Shown piece after piece: positions 33,446-43,693 of a stretch of DNA of 64,000 nt. A program made the position numbers and the translations under genes. The notes beneath the pieces are model-generated. The model did no database searches. It was not told the origin of the DNA and was given only the letters and a program-made list of their open reading frames with translations. The first letter of the stretch is position 1; the number at the start of each line of letters is the position of its first letter. This stretch comes from an uncultured Pseudophaeobacter sp. (GTDB lineage: Bacteria; Pseudomonadota; Alphaproteobacteria; Rhodobacterales; Rhodobacteraceae): NCBI GenBank assembly GCA_905479575.1, contig CAJQNB010000017.1:62001-126000 (forward strand), given 5' to 3'.

Positions 33446-34732
33446 ATGGATACGATCTTTGCACTGGCCTCCGCACAGGGGAAGGCTGGAGTTTCAGTCA
33501 TTCGCATTTCTGGCCCTCTGGCACTGACCGCAGCCAATCAGATTTGTGACCATCCTCTGCCTGCAAAAGGGCGGGGGCTGCGCTGCCTTCTGGATTTGGA
33601 CGGCAGTCAGCTGGACGAAGCTTTGGTTCTTAGCTTTGCGGCGCCGGCCAGCTTTACCGGCGAAAACATTGTCGAATTTCAAGTCCACGGCAGTACAGCC
33701 GTGGTTTCGGCAGTTCTGGACCGTTTGACCAAAACCCCTGATCTTCGTCTGGCAGAGCCTGGTGAATTCACCCGGCGGGCGTTGGAAAATGGAAAATTGG
33801 ACCTAGCACAGGTCGAAGCCCTGGCAGATCTGATTGACGCGGAAACCGAAGCCCAGCGTAAGCAGGCTCAGGTGGTTCTGTCTGGTGGTCTGGGACAGTT
33901 GGCCGAAAGATGGCGGGTGGATCTCATCCGGGCAGCATCGCTGATTGAGGTGACCATAGATTTTGCTGATGAAGACGTCCCTGTGGATGTAACACCCGAG
34001 GTGACAGCCCTGCTGAGTGCAGTCGCCCAAGACCTGCAGGCAGAGACCGAAGGCGTCAAGATAGCAGAACGCATTCGAGACGGTTTTGAGGTGGCGATCA
34101 TCGGCGCGCCAAACGTCGGAAAATCTACGCTTCTCAATATGTTAGCGGGTCGTGAGGCGGCTATCACTTCAGAATATGCCGGCACGACGCGGGATGTGAT
34201 CGAGGTCCGAATGGATCTTGGCGGGTTGCCGGTGACACTTCTGGATACTGCCGGTCTCAGAGATACTGACGATCACGTTGAAGGCATCGGAATTGAGCTT
34301 GCTCGCAAACGCGCTGAACAGGCCGATCTTCGTGTTTTTCTGGTAGAACCGGATGAAGCGATTGATTTGAAAATGCAGCCTGGGGATATCCGTCTTCAGC
34401 CCAAGGCTGATATGCGGCAAGATTCGGATAGCTCCATTTCCGGGAAGACAGGGCAGGGCGTAGATCGCCTGGTTTCCCATATCTCTGATACATTGAAAGA
34501 TCGCTCCACTCAGGTTGGCGTCGCCACCCGGAATCGTCACCGTGAGATGATGCTTGCCGCAATGCACAGCTTGACCGAAGCTCAGCTTGTTTTGCAACGG
34601 GGATCGGAGTTCTATGAAATTGCCGCTGAAGATATACGGTCCGCCGTTCGATCCCTCGAAATGCTTGTGGGTCGTGTTGGCGTCGAGAATCTCCTTGATG
34701 AGATTTTCTCAAGTTTCTGTCTTGGAAAATAA
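33446..34732 (+). CDS. mnmE: tRNA modification GTPase MnmE
   Basis: 428 residues. N-terminal tetrahydrofolate-binding domain ([29 protein letters not shown]), G domain with G1 GAPNVGKS (220-227), G2 GTTRD and G3 DTAGLRD, C-terminal helical domain ending FCLGK with catalytic Cys425. The expected G4 NKxD reads PKAD (in RLQPKADM), an odd substitution. Works with MnmG on U34 of tRNAs. Four bases before mnmG. Confidence 0.95.
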   Translation: MDTIFALASAQGKAGVSVIRISGPLALTAANQICDHPLPAKGRGLRCLLDLDGSQLDEALVLSFAAPASFTGENIVEFQVHGSTAVVSAVLDRLTKTPDLRLAEPGEFTRRALENGKLDLAQVEALADLIDAETEAQRKQAQVVLSGGLGQLAERWRVDLIRAASLIEVTIDFADEDVPVDVTPEVTALLSAVAQDLQAETEGVKIAERIRDGFEVAIIGAPNVGKSTLLNMLAGREAAITSEYAGTTRDVIEVRMDLGGLPVTLLDTAGLRDTDDHVEGIGIELARKRAEQADLRVFLVEPDEAIDLKMQPGDIRLQPKADMRQDSDSSISGKTGQGVDRLVSHISDTLKDRSTQVGVATRNRHREMMLAAMHSLTEAQLVLQRGSEFYEIAAEDIRSAVRSLEMLVGRVGVENLLDEIFSSFCLGK

Positions 34733-34735
34733 GGA

Positions 34736-36619
34736 GTGTTTCACGTGAAACATTCAGATTTTGATGTCGTCGTCATTGGTGGAGGTCACGCAGGAAGCGA
34801 GGCAGCCCATGCTTCGGCGCGCATGGGCGCGCGTACAGCCCTCATCACACTAACACGCGATGGTATTGGGGTGATGTCCTGCAACCCAGCCATCGGTGGC
34901 CTGGGTAAAGGCCACCTTGTTCGCGAGATTGACGCGATGGATGGCGTAATGGGGCAAGTAGCTGATCTTGCCGGTATTCAGTTTAGACTGCTCAACCGCC
35001 GCAAAGGCCCTGCTGTTCAGGGCCCCCGTGCGCAATCTGACCGCGGTATCTATCGTCGTGAAATGCTCAAAAGAACAGAATCCCAAGAGAACCTTGAGAT
35101 CATCGAGGGGGAAGCGACAGATTTTTTGATGCAGGGCGCTAAAGTGGGCGGCGTGGTCCTGTCAGATGGAAGTGAAATTCACAGCAGGTTCGTAATCTTA
35201 ACGACTGGGACGTTCCTACGGGGGGTGATCCATATTGGCGATGTGTCAAAGCCTGGTGGCCGAATGGGGGATCGACCTTCGGTAAAACTGGCAGAACGGT
35301 TGGACAGCTTTGAACTACCGATGGGTCGACTAAAGACCGGCACGCCACCGCGCCTGGATGGGCGCACGATCAACTGGGATATCCTCGAAGGACAGCCAGG
35401 AGATGAGGATCCCACCTTCTTCTCCTTTATGACAAAGGCGTTGTCGGCCAAACAGGTTATCTGCGGCATTACGCACACCAATGAAAAAACCCACGACATT
35501 ATTCGGAAGAACCTTTCTCGATCAGCCATGTATGGTGGGCATATTGATGGTGTTGGTCCCAGGTACTGCCCTTCAATCGAGGACAAAATTGTCCGATTTG
35601 CAGATAAGACCTCGCATCAGATTTTCTTGGAACCCGAGGGGGCGACGGATCACACCGTTTATCCAAACGGAATTTCGACAAGCCTACCAGTGGATGTACA
35701 GTCGGATTACGTTCGTTCAATTGTCGGATTGGAAAAGGCAGAAATTCTGCAGCCGGGGTATGCGATCGAATATGACTATATTGATCCTCGGGCGCTTTCC
35801 TTGGACCTATCACTTAAAGATGTTCCAGGTCTATATCTAGCGGGGCAGATCAACGGCACTACAGGATATGAGGAGGCGGCTGCGCAAGGTTTGGTTGCTG
35901 GCCTTAGTGCTGCCGCTAAATGTCGGGATGAAGAGCCGGTAATGTTTGGCCGGTCCAACAGCTACATTGGTGTCATGGTTGATGATCTTACCACGCATGG
36001 CGTTACAGAACCCTACCGTATGTTTACCTCGCGGGCTGAATTCCGTCTATCCCTGCGCGCGGATAATGCGGATCAAAGGCTAACACCTCTTGCGATTGAG
36101 GCAGGGTGCATCTCTGAAGAGAGAAGGATAGCCTTTTCGGAAAAGCTGGACCGTTTGGAAACCACCCGAAACGGTCTGGAAGCTGCTGTATTCACACCAA
36201 AGCAGATTTCGGCAGCGGGGATCTACGTCAATCAGGACGGGAACAAGAGAACATGTTTTGAAGTTCTTGCTTTCCCTGATGTAGGGTTTGAAGATCTCAT
36301 CCCTTTGCTTCCAGATATCGCTGATACAGATATCGAGACAATGCGGCAATTGGAGAGAGACGCGCTATATGTGCACTATATTGCGCGTCAGGAGAAAGAG
36401 ATCGCAGCGGTCAAGCGTGACGAAGGCCATGTGATCCCAGATGATTTTGATTATACAGCTATCGAAGGTCTTTCGGCGGAGTTACAACAGAAACTGACCG
36501 TCGCAAGACCTGAGACCTTGGCAAAGGCCAGTCGTATCAATGGGATGACGCCAGCAGGGCTGGCTCTGGTGTTGGCGCGGTTGCGTAAGAATATGCGTTC
36601 ACAGGAGAAACTTGGATGA
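34736..36619 (+). CDS. mnmG: tRNA uridine-5-carboxymethylaminomethyl enzyme MnmG (GidA)
   Basis: 627 residues. FAD motif [14 protein letters not shown] (15-20 core), [20 protein letters not shown]-type stretch and C-terminal [17 protein letters not shown]. With MnmE it installs cmnm5/nm5 groups on U34. The GTG start at 34736 has AAGGA just upstream. The first codons are a parS site. The 3' end overlaps rsmG by ATGA. Confidence 0.97.
   Translation: MFHVKHSDFDVVVIGGGHAGSEAAHASARMGARTALITLTRDGIGVMSCNPAIGGLGKGHLVREIDAMDGVMGQVADLAGIQFRLLNRRKGPAVQGPRAQSDRGIYRREMLKRTESQENLEIIEGEATDFLMQGAKVGGVVLSDGSEIHSRFVILTTGTFLRGVIHIGDVSKPGGRMGDRPSVKLAERLDSFELPMGRLKTGTPPRLDGRTINWDILEGQPGDEDPTFFSFMTKALSAKQVICGITHTNEKTHDIIRKNLSRSAMYGGHIDGVGPRYCPSIEDKIVRFADKTSHQIFLEPEGATDHTVYPNGISTSLPVDVQSDYVRSIVGLEKAEILQPGYAIEYDYIDPRALSLDLSLKDVPGLYLAGQINGTTGYEEAAAQGLVAGLSAAAKCRDEEPVMFGRSNSYIGVMVDDLTTHGVTEPYRMFTSRAEFRLSLRADNADQRLTPLAIEAGCISEERRIAFSEKLDRLETTRNGLEAAVFTPKQISAAGIYVNQDGNKRTCFEVLAFPDVGFEDLIPLLPDIADTDIETMRQLERDALYVHYIARQEKEIAAVKRDEGHVIPDDFDYTAIEGLSAELQQKLTVARPETLAKASRINGMTPAGLALVLARLRKNMRSQEKLG
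34737..34752. other. parS site 1 (ParB-binding centromere), overlapping the mnmG start
   Basis: TGTTTCACGTGAAACA, a perfect 16-bp match to the bacterial parS consensus. It begins on the second base of the mnmG GTG start codon, so the protein begins MFHVKH. Lies 3.3 kb from the predicted origin and 2.5 kb from parAB. Confidence 0.95.
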
Positions 36620-37236
36620 GCGAGAGAGCTCTGTTAGATCAGTTGAATGTTTCACGTGAAACAATAGAGCGGTTAGAAAAATTCGAGGAGGTTCTGCTAA
36701 AGTGGAACCCGAGAATTAATTTGGTCTCAAAAAGCAGCTTAACAGATCTTTGGCAGAGGCATATCGTAGATTCGGTGCAGGTCTTCACCTGCGTAGAAGA
36801 TGCAGGTGAAAGCTGGGTGGATATCGGCAGCGGCGGCGGGTTCCCGGGAATTGTTGTCGCCATCATGGCTGCAGAACGCTCACCAAAAACCAGGGTTACG
36901 TTGATCGAAAGCGATCAGAGAAAATCGGCTTTTCTGCGAACTGCAGCGCGGGAATGCGGGGTTTCAATTTCTGTACTGACCGAGCGAATTGAACAGGCTG
37001 TGCCACAGAATGCAGATATACTATCCGCGCGTGCGGTTGCTGATCTAGATGCTCTTCTCGAATTTTCCCAACGCCACCTGGCTGTTGACGGTACAGCTGT
37101 GTTCCCCAAAGGGGTGAACTGGAAAAAAGAAGTGGATAAGGCAGCTCAGCGATGGCGATTCGACGTTGAACCAATTACAAGTTTGACTGAGACTGAAGCA
37201 GTTATTCTTAAGATCAAGGGAGTCGCTCGTGCCTGA
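36616..37236 (+). CDS. rsmG: 16S rRNA (guanine527-N7)-methyltransferase RsmG
   Basis: 206 residues. SAM motif [14 protein letters not shown] (67-80), [13 protein letters not shown] and [14 protein letters not shown]. Methylates G527 of 16S rRNA; its loss gives low-level streptomycin resistance. Residues 11-16 (NVSRET) are encoded by a perfect parS site. Overlaps mnmG upstream (ATGA) and parA downstream by 8 bases. Confidence 0.96.
   Translation: MSERALLDQLNVSRETIERLEKFEEVLLKWNPRINLVSKSSLTDLWQRHIVDSVQVFTCVEDAGESWVDIGSGGGFPGIVVAIMAAERSPKTRVTLIESDQRKSAFLRTAARECGVSISVLTERIEQAVPQNADILSARAVADLDALLEFSQRHLAVDGTAVFPKGVNWKKEVDKAAQRWRFDVEPITSLTETEAVILKIKGVARA
36648..36663. other. parS site 2, inside rsmG
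   Basis: A second perfect TGTTTCACGTGAAACA, 1.9 kb right of site 1. Read in a different frame from site 1, it encodes VSRET of RsmG. Confidence 0.95.
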
Positions 37237-38038
37237 TTTATCCCGCCCGGAGGGGCCTCGAATTATCGCGGTTGCAAATCAAAAGGGCGGGGTGGGTAAG
37301 ACAACAACAGCAATCAACCTCGCGGCCGCTTTGGTTGAGACAGGACTACGAGTGTTGGTGGTGGATCTGGACCCCCAGGGGAATGCTTCCACCGGCTTGG
37401 GCATCGAGAGTGCGGATCGAGACGCCACTACATATGATCTGTTGGTTGATGACGCCCCACTAAATGAAGTGATTCGTACTACGGAAATCGAAGACCTTTG
37501 CGTGATTCCTGCGACTGTCGACCTTAGCTCCGCTGATATTGAGCTTTTTGCCAATGAAAAGCGGAGCTTCTTGCTGCATGATGCGTTGCGGCAAACGGCG
37601 ATGGACGAATACGATTGGGATTATGTGCTGATCGACTGTCCACCTTCTCTTAACCTGTTGACCGTCAATGCGATGGTAGCCTCCCATTCGGTGTTGATCC
37701 CCTTGCAGAGCGAATTTTTTGCCCTGGAAGGTGTGTCGCAACTGCTGCTCACAATTCGGGAAGTGCGGCAATCGGCCAATCCGGATCTGCGGATAGAAGG
37801 GGTGGTTTTGACGATGTTTGACCGCCGCAATAACTTGTCGCAGCAGGTTGAACAGGATGCGCGAGACAATCTGGGCGATCTGGTTTTTCAAACAAAAATC
37901 CCACGCAATGTGCGGGTCAGCGAGGCCCCGTCCTACGCTTTGCCAGTGCTCAACTATGATAGCAACTCCCTAGGGGCAAAGGCGTACCGTGCTTTGGCGC
38001 AAGAGTTGATATCGAATAACCAAACAGTCGCGGCTTGA
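37229..38038 (+). CDS. parA: Chromosome partitioning ATPase ParA
   Basis: 269 residues. Deviant Walker A KGGVGKTT (19-26), DLDPQGNASTGLG, LIDCPPSLNLLTVNAM. Forms DNA-bound gradients that move ParB-parS complexes, separating origins. GTG start at 37229 within the rsmG end. Followed by parB after 14 bases. Confidence 0.97.
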   Translation: MPDLSRPEGPRIIAVANQKGGVGKTTTAINLAAALVETGLRVLVVDLDPQGNASTGLGIESADRDATTYDLLVDDAPLNEVIRTTEIEDLCVIPATVDLSSADIELFANEKRSFLLHDALRQTAMDEYDWDYVLIDCPPSLNLLTVNAMVASHSVLIPLQSEFFALEGVSQLLLTIREVRQSANPDLRIEGVVLTMFDRRNNLSQQVEQDARDNLGDLVFQTKIPRNVRVSEAPSYALPVLNYDSNSLGAKAYRALAQELISNNQTVAA

Positions 38039-38052
38039 GAGCGGAGTAGAAA

Positions 38053-38949
38053 ATGTCAGAGAAAAGAAACAAACCCCGCGGATTGGGCCGTGGCCTGTCT
38101 GCCTTGATGGCGGATGTGAATTCGGAACCGGTGAGCACAGAAGTGCAGGCCGCACGAAACGCAGAGGTTCTGGTCCCGATCGAGAAGGTGATTGCCAACC
38201 CTGATCAGCCGCGCCGTCAATTCCTGCAAGAGGATCTTGATGATCTGACGGCATCGATCAAGGAAAAGGGGGTCCTGCAGCCCCTGATCGTGCGGCCTCG
38301 GGACGGCGACATGTATGAAATTGTTGCGGGTGAGCGGCGCTGGCGCGCGGCCCAGGCGGCACAGCTGCACGAAGTTCCGGTTCTTATTCGGGACTATTCG
38401 GATGTCGAGATGATGGAAGTTGCCATCATTGAAAACATCCAGCGCTCTGATTTGAATGCAATGGAAGAAGCCCAGAGCTATAAACAGCTGATGGAACGCT
38501 TTGGCCATACCCAGGAACGCATGGCAGAGGCGCTGGGGAAAAGCCGGAGCCATATTGCCAATTTGGTCAGGCTGCTGCACCTGCCAGAGGACGTGCGCGC
38601 CCTGGTCAATGACCGTAAACTGTCAGCGGGCCATGCGCGGGCTTTGATCACCTCGGACAATGCCTCTGAACTGGCGAGTAAAATTGTCAAAGGCGGGTTG
38701 TCGGTCCGGGCTACGGAAGCTTTGGTGAAAAAGGATGCCGCCGGGCTTCAGGCTTCTGCGGCTCCGCGCAGGTCGCCACGGTCAACAGATAAGGATGCAG
38801 ATACCAAGGCGTTAGAGGGCGATCTTTCTGCCATTCTACGGATGAAGGTGTCGATTGATCACAAGGCAGGTGGCGAAAGCGGATCTGTCACCATTAGCTA
38901 TGAGACGCTCGATCAGCTGGATGAGATTTGTAACATCCTGAGCAAATAG
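38053..38949 (+). CDS. parB: Chromosome partitioning protein ParB
   Basis: 298 residues. N-terminal CTPase domain with [12 protein letters not shown] and the GERRWRAAQ box, helix-turn-helix [17 protein letters not shown] that reads parS, and C-terminal dimerisation domain. Acts as a CTP-dependent clamp loading at the two parS sites nearby. Its stop codon abuts the stop of the DUF454 gene with no gap. Confidence 0.97.
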   Translation: MSEKRNKPRGLGRGLSALMADVNSEPVSTEVQAARNAEVLVPIEKVIANPDQPRRQFLQEDLDDLTASIKEKGVLQPLIVRPRDGDMYEIVAGERRWRAAQAAQLHEVPVLIRDYSDVEMMEVAIIENIQRSDLNAMEEAQSYKQLMERFGHTQERMAEALGKSRSHIANLVRLLHLPEDVRALVNDRKLSAGHARALITSDNASELASKIVKGGLSVRATEALVKKDAAGLQASAAPRRSPRSTDKDADTKALEGDLSAILRMKVSIDHKAGGESGSVTISYETLDQLDEICNILSK

Positions 38950-39303
38950 TCAGGCGCCAGGGCGGGTCCAGATAAAGGTCAGGACTGCTGTCAAGACGAC
39001 AACCTGGATGAGCACCACATGGGAGGGGGCTCCCAATATAAGAGATAGCAACAGAACGGCGGCAATCGAAACGGTTGCCGCCTTTTTTGCGGCTGGACGA
39101 ATGGCGCCACGTTCATTCCAATCCAGGATCATAGGGCCAAATGTGCGGTGGTTGATCAACCAGGAATGCAGGCGTTCGGATGAGTTGGCAAAGAAGAAGG
39201 CCGCCAGCAGAAGAAAAGGAACGGTGGGCAGAAGCGGCAGCACGATACCTATGACGGCCAGACCGAGTGACAGTAACCCAAGCGCGGCATAGAGAAATCT
39301 CAT
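38950..39303 (-). CDS. DUF454 (YbaN) family inner-membrane protein
   Basis: 117 residues with three to four membrane segments. GIVLPLLPTVPFLLLAAFFFANSSERLHSWL and HRTFGPMILDWNERGAI are the YbaN/DUF454 signature. Function unknown. Converges directly with parB and lies 25 bases upstream of nothing shared: the hemW gene behind it runs in the same direction. Confidence 0.88.
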   Translation of the reverse strand: MRFLYAALGLLSLGLAVIGIVLPLLPTVPFLLLAAFFFANSSERLHSWLINHRTFGPMILDWNERGAIRPAAKKAATVSIAAVLLLSLILGAPSHVVLIQVVVLTAVLTFIWTRPGA

Positions 39304-39327
39304 CTGTCTAATCCAACTTCAATTAGG

Positions 39328-40482
39328 TCAATCAACCAGAAGTTCCCGAAGCACCGCATTCAGGACTGCGCGGCCCTGATCTGTCGCGCGAATTACCTGA
39401 TCCGATGTAGTTACCATGCCAAGATTAACAAGGTCGTCAACGCGGTCCTGTGGCAGGGCCTGACCCGACAGGGCAGTATAGCGTGGGATGTTCATGCCTT
39501 CGGCAAGGCGCATCGACATCATCATGTACTCAATTGCGGTATCTTCACGGGGTAGGGCTTGGCACAGGCTCTCCCCGGAGCCATCGGCCACCGCTTTCAG
39601 CCAGGCGCCGGGGGCGCGATGTGTTTCGGTGGCATAGCGCTGGCCGTTGCGTGTGACGCGGCCATGGGCCCCCGGACCGATGCCGAGGTAGTCGCCATAA
39701 CGCCAATAGATCTGGTTGTGACGGGATTCTTCTCCAGGGCGGGCGTGGTTGGAGATCTCATAGGCGGGCATGCCATGGGCGGCACAGATTTCTTGTGTGG
39801 CCTGGTACATGTCAGCTGCCGTGTCATCTGTGGGCAGGTCGCGCAGTTTTCCACGGGCGTAGCGATCGCCAAAGGCGGTGCCTTCCTCGATGGTGAGCTG
39901 ATAGAGCGACAGATGGTCAATCGCCATATTCAGGGCTTGGGAAAGTTCGCGCTGCCAATGGGCCAGGTCCTGTCCCTGACGCGCATAGATCAGGTCAAAG
40001 CTGACCCGGTCAAAACAGGTGCGGGCAATGTCAAAGGCGGCGCGGGCCTCCTCCACGGAATGGATACGCCCAAGGCGGCGCAGGTCCTCATTGTTGAGCG
40101 CTTGAATGCCCATCGAGATACGGTTGACGCCGCCGTCGCGATAGCCGGCAAAACGTCCTGCCTCAACAGAGCCTGGATTGGCTTCAAGAGTGATCTCGAT
40201 GTCATTGGCAAAGGGCCATATTTCACGTGCGCCTTCAATCACGGCGGCGACGGTTTCAGGCATCATCAGCGAGGGGGTGCCACCGCCAAAGAAGATAGAG
40301 TTAAGAACCCGACCCTCCATCCCCTGTGAGACTCTTTTGAGCTCACTCAGGTAGGCTCTAACCCATAGTTTCTGGTCTATATTTGCGGTGACATGACTGT
40401 TGAAGTCGCAATAGGGGCATTTGGCCTGACAAAAGGGCCAATGCACATATAGGCCAAAGCCCCCATGTCGCCAATCATCCAC
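39328..40482 (-). CDS. hemW: Radical SAM haem chaperone HemW
   Basis: About 384 residues. CQAKCPYC (Cys18, 22, 25) binds the 4Fe-4S cluster; IFFGGGTPSLM, ITLEANPGS and RISMGIQALN follow, with a C-terminal HemW domain (about 280 on). Once annotated as oxygen-independent coproporphyrinogen oxidase, HemW instead carries haem to target proteins. GTG 40482 is preferred because AAGG lies 8 bases upstream and it gives an 8-base overlap with rdgB; an earlier GTG (40521) would add 13 unconserved residues. Confidence 0.9.
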   Translation of the reverse strand: MDDWRHGGFGLYVHWPFCQAKCPYCDFNSHVTANIDQKLWVRAYLSELKRVSQGMEGRVLNSIFFGGGTPSLMMPETVAAVIEGAREIWPFANDIEITLEANPGSVEAGRFAGYRDGGVNRISMGIQALNNEDLRRLGRIHSVEEARAAFDIARTCFDRVSFDLIYARQGQDLAHWQRELSQALNMAIDHLSLYQLTIEEGTAFGDRYARGKLRDLPTDDTAADMYQATQEICAAHGMPAYEISNHARPGEESRHNQIYWRYGDYLGIGPGAHGRVTRNGQRYATETHRAPGAWLKAVADGSGESLCQALPREDTAIEYMMMSMRLAEGMNIPRYTALSGQALPQDRVDDLVNLGMVTTSDQVIRATDQGRAVLNAVLRELLVD

Positions 40483-41089
40483 TAAAACAGCCTTTGATAA
40501 AGGCGCTGACCGCGCGGCCACGGTGGCTGATACGGTTCTTTTCGGCCTTGTCCATCTGGGCGCAGGTCACGTCATAGCCCTCGGGCATGAACATCGGGTC
40601 ATAACCAAACCCAGCTTCACCGCGAATGGGCCAGACCAGATCGCCGGCCATGACGCCTTCGAATACTTCATCATGGCCATCGGGCCAGGCCAGAACCAGG
40701 GTACAGCGGAACTGGGCGCTGCGCGGAGCATCGGGGCCTTTTGCGGTGATTTCATCATTGGCGCGAGTCATCGCCATCATAAAATCACGCCCATTGCCGG
40801 TTTCGGCCCAATCGGCGGTATAGACACCGGGGGCGCCATCCAGCGCATCAATGGTGATGCCGCTGTCGTCGGACAGGGCAGGGAGGCCGGTAGCCTGTGC
40901 TGCCGCATGTGCCTTGATCCGGGCATTGCCGACAAAGGTGTCTTCGGTTTCTTCCGGTTCCGGCAGGTTCATCTCGGCTGCGCCGACAACCTTGACGCCA
41001 AAGGGCGCAAGGATCTCGGTGATCTCCTGCAGCTTGCCTGCGTTGTGAGTGGCGACCAGAATCTGGTCGCCTTCAAACTTGCGGCTCAT
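40475..41089 (-). CDS. rdgB: Non-canonical purine NTP pyrophosphatase (RdgB/HAM1)
   Basis: 204 residues. [14 protein letters not shown] at the N-terminus, [34 protein letters not shown], and [11 protein letters not shown] at the end are the ITPase signatures. Removes dITP, XTP and ITP from nucleotide pools. Middle gene of rph-rdgB-hemW, overlapping rph by four bases. Confidence 0.96.
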   Translation of the reverse strand: MSRKFEGDQILVATHNAGKLQEITEILAPFGVKVVGAAEMNLPEPEETEDTFVGNARIKAHAAAQATGLPALSDDSGITIDALDGAPGVYTADWAETGNGRDFMMAMTRANDEITAKGPDAPRSAQFRCTLVLAWPDGHDEVFEGVMAGDLVWPIRGEAGFGYDPMFMPEGYDVTCAQMDKAEKNRISHRGRAVSAFIKGCFSG

Positions 41090-41799
41090 GCGCAGGCTGC
41101 CTTTTGCAGGGCTGCCAGCTCTGAGGTGCCTTTTTCGGCCAGATCCATCAGCTGGTTCATTTGATCGCGGGAAAAGATTGAGCCCTCGGCAGACATCTGC
41201 ACTTCGATCAGTTTACCAGAACCGGTCATGATAAAGTTGCCGTCAACGCCGGCCTCAGAATCTTCGGGGTAGTCCAGATCAAGCACTGGCTGGCCGGCAT
41301 AGATGCCGCAGGAAATTGCCGAGACAGGATCCATCAGCGGATCAATTTTTACGTCACCGGCTTTCATCAGCTTATTTACCGCCAGACGCAGGGCGACCCA
41401 GCCACCGGTGATCGCGGCGCAGCGGGTGCCACCGTCTGCCTGCAAGACGTCGCAGTCGATGGTGATCTGGCGCTCACCCAGGGCCACCCGGTCAACGCCG
41501 GCGCGCAGGGCGCGGCCAATCAGGCGCTGGATTTCAACGGTGCGGCCACCCTGTTTGCCTGACGCGGCTTCGCGACGCATACGGGTGTTGGTGGCGCGAG
41601 GCAGCATGCCGTATTCAGCAGTGACCCAGCCCAGACCGGAGCCTTTGATGAAGGGTGGCACCCGTGGTTCCAGGCTGGCGGTGCACAGCACATGCGTATC
41701 ACCCATCTTGATCAGGCAGGATCCTTCGGCATGTTTGGTAAAGCCGGTCTCGATCGACACGGCGCGCATTTCATTTAGGTCTCTCTTTGAGGGGCGCAT
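41086..41799 (-). CDS. rph: Ribonuclease PH
   Basis: 237 residues. [62 protein letters not shown] and the C-terminal [14 protein letters not shown]. Phosphorolytic 3'-5' exonuclease that trims tRNA 3' ends. First gene of the leftward operon, divergent from hrcA. Confidence 0.97.
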   Translation of the reverse strand: MRPSKRDLNEMRAVSIETGFTKHAEGSCLIKMGDTHVLCTASLEPRVPPFIKGSGLGWVTAEYGMLPRATNTRMRREAASGKQGGRTVEIQRLIGRALRAGVDRVALGERQITIDCDVLQADGGTRCAAITGGWVALRLAVNKLMKAGDVKIDPLMDPVSAISCGIYAGQPVLDLDYPEDSEAGVDGNFIMTGSGKLIEVQMSAEGSIFSRDQMNQLMDLAEKGTSELAALQKAACA

Positions 41800-41861
41800 G
41801 GGCTATCCTTCTTTTTGCTGCCCATCCGATAGCCGCCGGGAGTGCGGGGATGCAAGCATGA

Positions 41862-41889
41862 TTGACCTTTTCCCTGATCGCTCTTTAAT
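41862..41889 (+). promoter_or_regulatory. Predicted sigma-70 promoter of hrcA-grpE
   Basis: TTGACC (41862-41867), 16 bases, TTTAAT (41884-41889), near the housekeeping consensus. It overlaps the earliest in-frame ATG (41858), which argues that translation starts later. No CIRCE inverted repeat is visible. Confidence 0.5.
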
Positions 41890-41941
41890 GCAAATTGGCA
41901 AACAGGGTGTTCTCCAGCCAGAAATGATCGAAAAATTACAG

Positions 41942-43009
41942 ATGACAGATGCCAAAGAGATACTGAGTGACATGAATGATCGCTCCCGGGAGGTATTCCG
42001 GGTGGTTGTTGAAAGCTATCTTGAAAGTGGCGAACCGGTTGGCAGCCGTACCTTGACGCGATCTCTCAATGAGAAGGTCAGCGCGGCGACGGTGCGTAAC
42101 GTGATGCAGGATCTGGAGTATCTTGGATTGCTGGACAGCCCTCATGTCAGCGCCGGCCGCATTCCCACCCAACGCGGGCTGCGGATGTTTGTCGATGGCT
42201 TGTTGGAGGTCGAGGATCTGAAGGCCCATGACCGGGAAAAGATTGATGCCACTTTAGGCAAGAACGCCGGAGATGTTGGTGGCATGTTGGATCGGGTGGG
42301 CGCGGCCCTGTCCGGGGTGACTCAGGGTGCGTCCCTGGTGCTGACGCCGAAACAGGAAAGCGAAATCCGCCATATCGAATTTGTGTCGTTGGCACAGGAT
42401 CGAGCGCTGGTGGTTTTGGTGTTCTCCGACGGTCATGTGGAAAACCGCCTGTTCACCCCACCACCGGGTCAAACCCCCAGTTCAATGCGCGAGGCGGCAA
42501 ATTTTCTCAACGCGCTGATTGAAGGGCGCACCCTGAGCGGTGTACGGCGCGACATGCAGAAAGAGATTGATGCGCGGCGGCAGGAAATTGATGTTCTGGC
42601 GCAGGACATGATCGAAAGCGGGCTGGCCGCCTGGGAAGACGACGGCAATGAACAGGCCCGTTTGATCGTGCGGGGACGGGCGAATCTATTGGGCGAGGGT
42701 GGTGGAGTGCCAAAGGAGCTCGATCTTATTCGCAGCCTGTTTGATGACCTGGAGCGCAAGCAAGATATTGCTGAATTTCTTGAACTGACCGAGGACGGCG
42801 AAGGTGTGCGCATTTTTATCGGTTCAGAGAACAAACTTTTTTCACTTTCGGGTTCCTCTTTGGTGGTCTCTCCCTATATGAACTCGGATCGAAAGATCAT
42901 TGGCGCGGTTGGGGTGATTGGCCCGACTCGCCTGAATTACGGACGGATTGTGCCGATTGTGGATTACACGGCGCAACTGGTTGGGAAATTGCTTTCTGAC
43001 CGGAGCTAG
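41942..43009 (+). CDS. hrcA: Heat-inducible transcription repressor HrcA
   Basis: 355 residues from ATG 41942. N-terminal winged helix (EVFRVVVESYLESGEPVGSRTL, VSAATVRNVMQDLEYLGLL, HVSAGRIPTQRGLRMFVD), then the GAF-like dimerisation region and C-terminal GAVGVIGPTRLNYGRIVPIVDYTA. Represses groESL and dnaK class genes through CIRCE elements elsewhere. Earlier in-frame ATGs (41858, 41924) exist, but the first overlaps a predicted promoter and the family N-terminus matches MTDAKEILSDMNDRS. Eleven bases before grpE. Confidence 0.93.
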   Translation: MTDAKEILSDMNDRSREVFRVVVESYLESGEPVGSRTLTRSLNEKVSAATVRNVMQDLEYLGLLDSPHVSAGRIPTQRGLRMFVDGLLEVEDLKAHDREKIDATLGKNAGDVGGMLDRVGAALSGVTQGASLVLTPKQESEIRHIEFVSLAQDRALVVLVFSDGHVENRLFTPPPGQTPSSMREAANFLNALIEGRTLSGVRRDMQKEIDARRQEIDVLAQDMIESGLAAWEDDGNEQARLIVRGRANLLGEGGGVPKELDLIRSLFDDLERKQDIAEFLELTEDGEGVRIFIGSENKLFSLSGSSLVVSPYMNSDRKIIGAVGVIGPTRLNYGRIVPIVDYTAQLVGKLLSDRS

Positions 43010-43020
43010 AGGTTGAAAAA

Positions 43021-43581
43021 ATGGCAGAGCCCAGAAACGACGATTTTTTGGACGACATCGAAAATGTCGAAGCGGAAGAGCTGGCGGCGGAAATGGCTGA
43101 AATGGACGATGCTGCAATTGAGTTGGATGAGCTGCGGGCAGAACGGGACGAGTATAAAGACCGGTTTATGCGTGCGCTGGCGGATGCCGAAAACTCCCGC
43201 AAACGCGGTGATAAGGCACGTCGCGAAGCGGAGCAATATGGCGGCTCAAAACTGTCGCGTGATATGCTGCCGGTGTTTGACAACCTGAAGCGCGCGGTTG
43301 AATCCGCCACGGATGAGCAGAAAGAAGTTTCTGCGGCGCTTATCGAGGGTGTTGAGCTGACCATGCGCGCGCTTGTTGGTGTGTTTGAAAAACACGGGGT
43401 GCGGGTTGTGTCACCCCAGGTTGGCGATCGTTTTGACCCGCAGGTGCATGAGGCGATGTTTGAGGCTCCGGTGCCTGGCACCAAGGCTGGCGATATCATT
43501 CAGGTCTCGGCTGAGGGCTTTATGTTGCATGACCGGCTGTTGCGGCCGGCCCAGGTTGGTGTGTCCTCCACTCCGGCCTGA
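43021..43581 (+). CDS. grpE: Nucleotide exchange factor GrpE
   Basis: 186 residues. Acidic N-terminus, long coiled coil (about 30-90: ELDELRAERDEYKDRFMRAL, DAENSRKRGDKARREAEQYG), then the beta domain with VGDRFDPQVHEAMFE. Exchange factor and thermosensor for DnaK. Operon with hrcA; followed by a dispersed 3'-end element and a terminator. Confidence 0.96.
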   Translation: MAEPRNDDFLDDIENVEAEELAAEMAEMDDAAIELDELRAERDEYKDRFMRALADAENSRKRGDKARREAEQYGGSKLSRDMLPVFDNLKRAVESATDEQKEVSAALIEGVELTMRALVGVFEKHGVRVVSPQVGDRFDPQVHEAMFEAPVPGTKAGDIIQVSAEGFMLHDRLLRPAQVGVSSTPA

Positions 43582-43600
43582 TGCTGGCAGCTGTAGCGGA

Positions 43601-43654
43601 ACGGGCCCGCGGGGACCCGTGCCTGCGGCGCAGGTATTTTTGGTAAGATGAAAG
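43601..43654 (+). repeat. Dispersed 3'-end element, copy B
   Basis: Hairpins ACGGG/CCCGT and CCTGC-GGC-GCAGG, then tail GGTATTTTTGGTAAGATGAA. Starts about 20 bases past the grpE stop in the same orientation. Confidence 0.6.
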
Positions 43655-43655
43655 A

Positions 43656-43690
43656 GCGGCGCCCAATCGGCAGCCGCCCTTTTTATTTTC
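43656..43690 (+). terminator. Rho-independent terminator of hrcA-grpE
   Basis: GCGGCGCC (43656-43663) pairs with GGC-A-GCCGC (43669-43677, one bulged A), followed by CCTTTTTATTTTC. Confidence 0.7.
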
Positions 43691-43693
43691 TGG

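Noticed and set aside
40227-40236. parS half-site TTTCACGTGC in hemW
   Set aside because: Only one arm matches.
41800-41941. CIRCE element for hrcA self-control
   Set aside because: Only a GAGTGC-like half is seen and no inverted partner.
41858-41941. HrcA start at ATG 41858
   Set aside because: A good sigma-70 promoter overlaps it and the extra residues are not part of the family.
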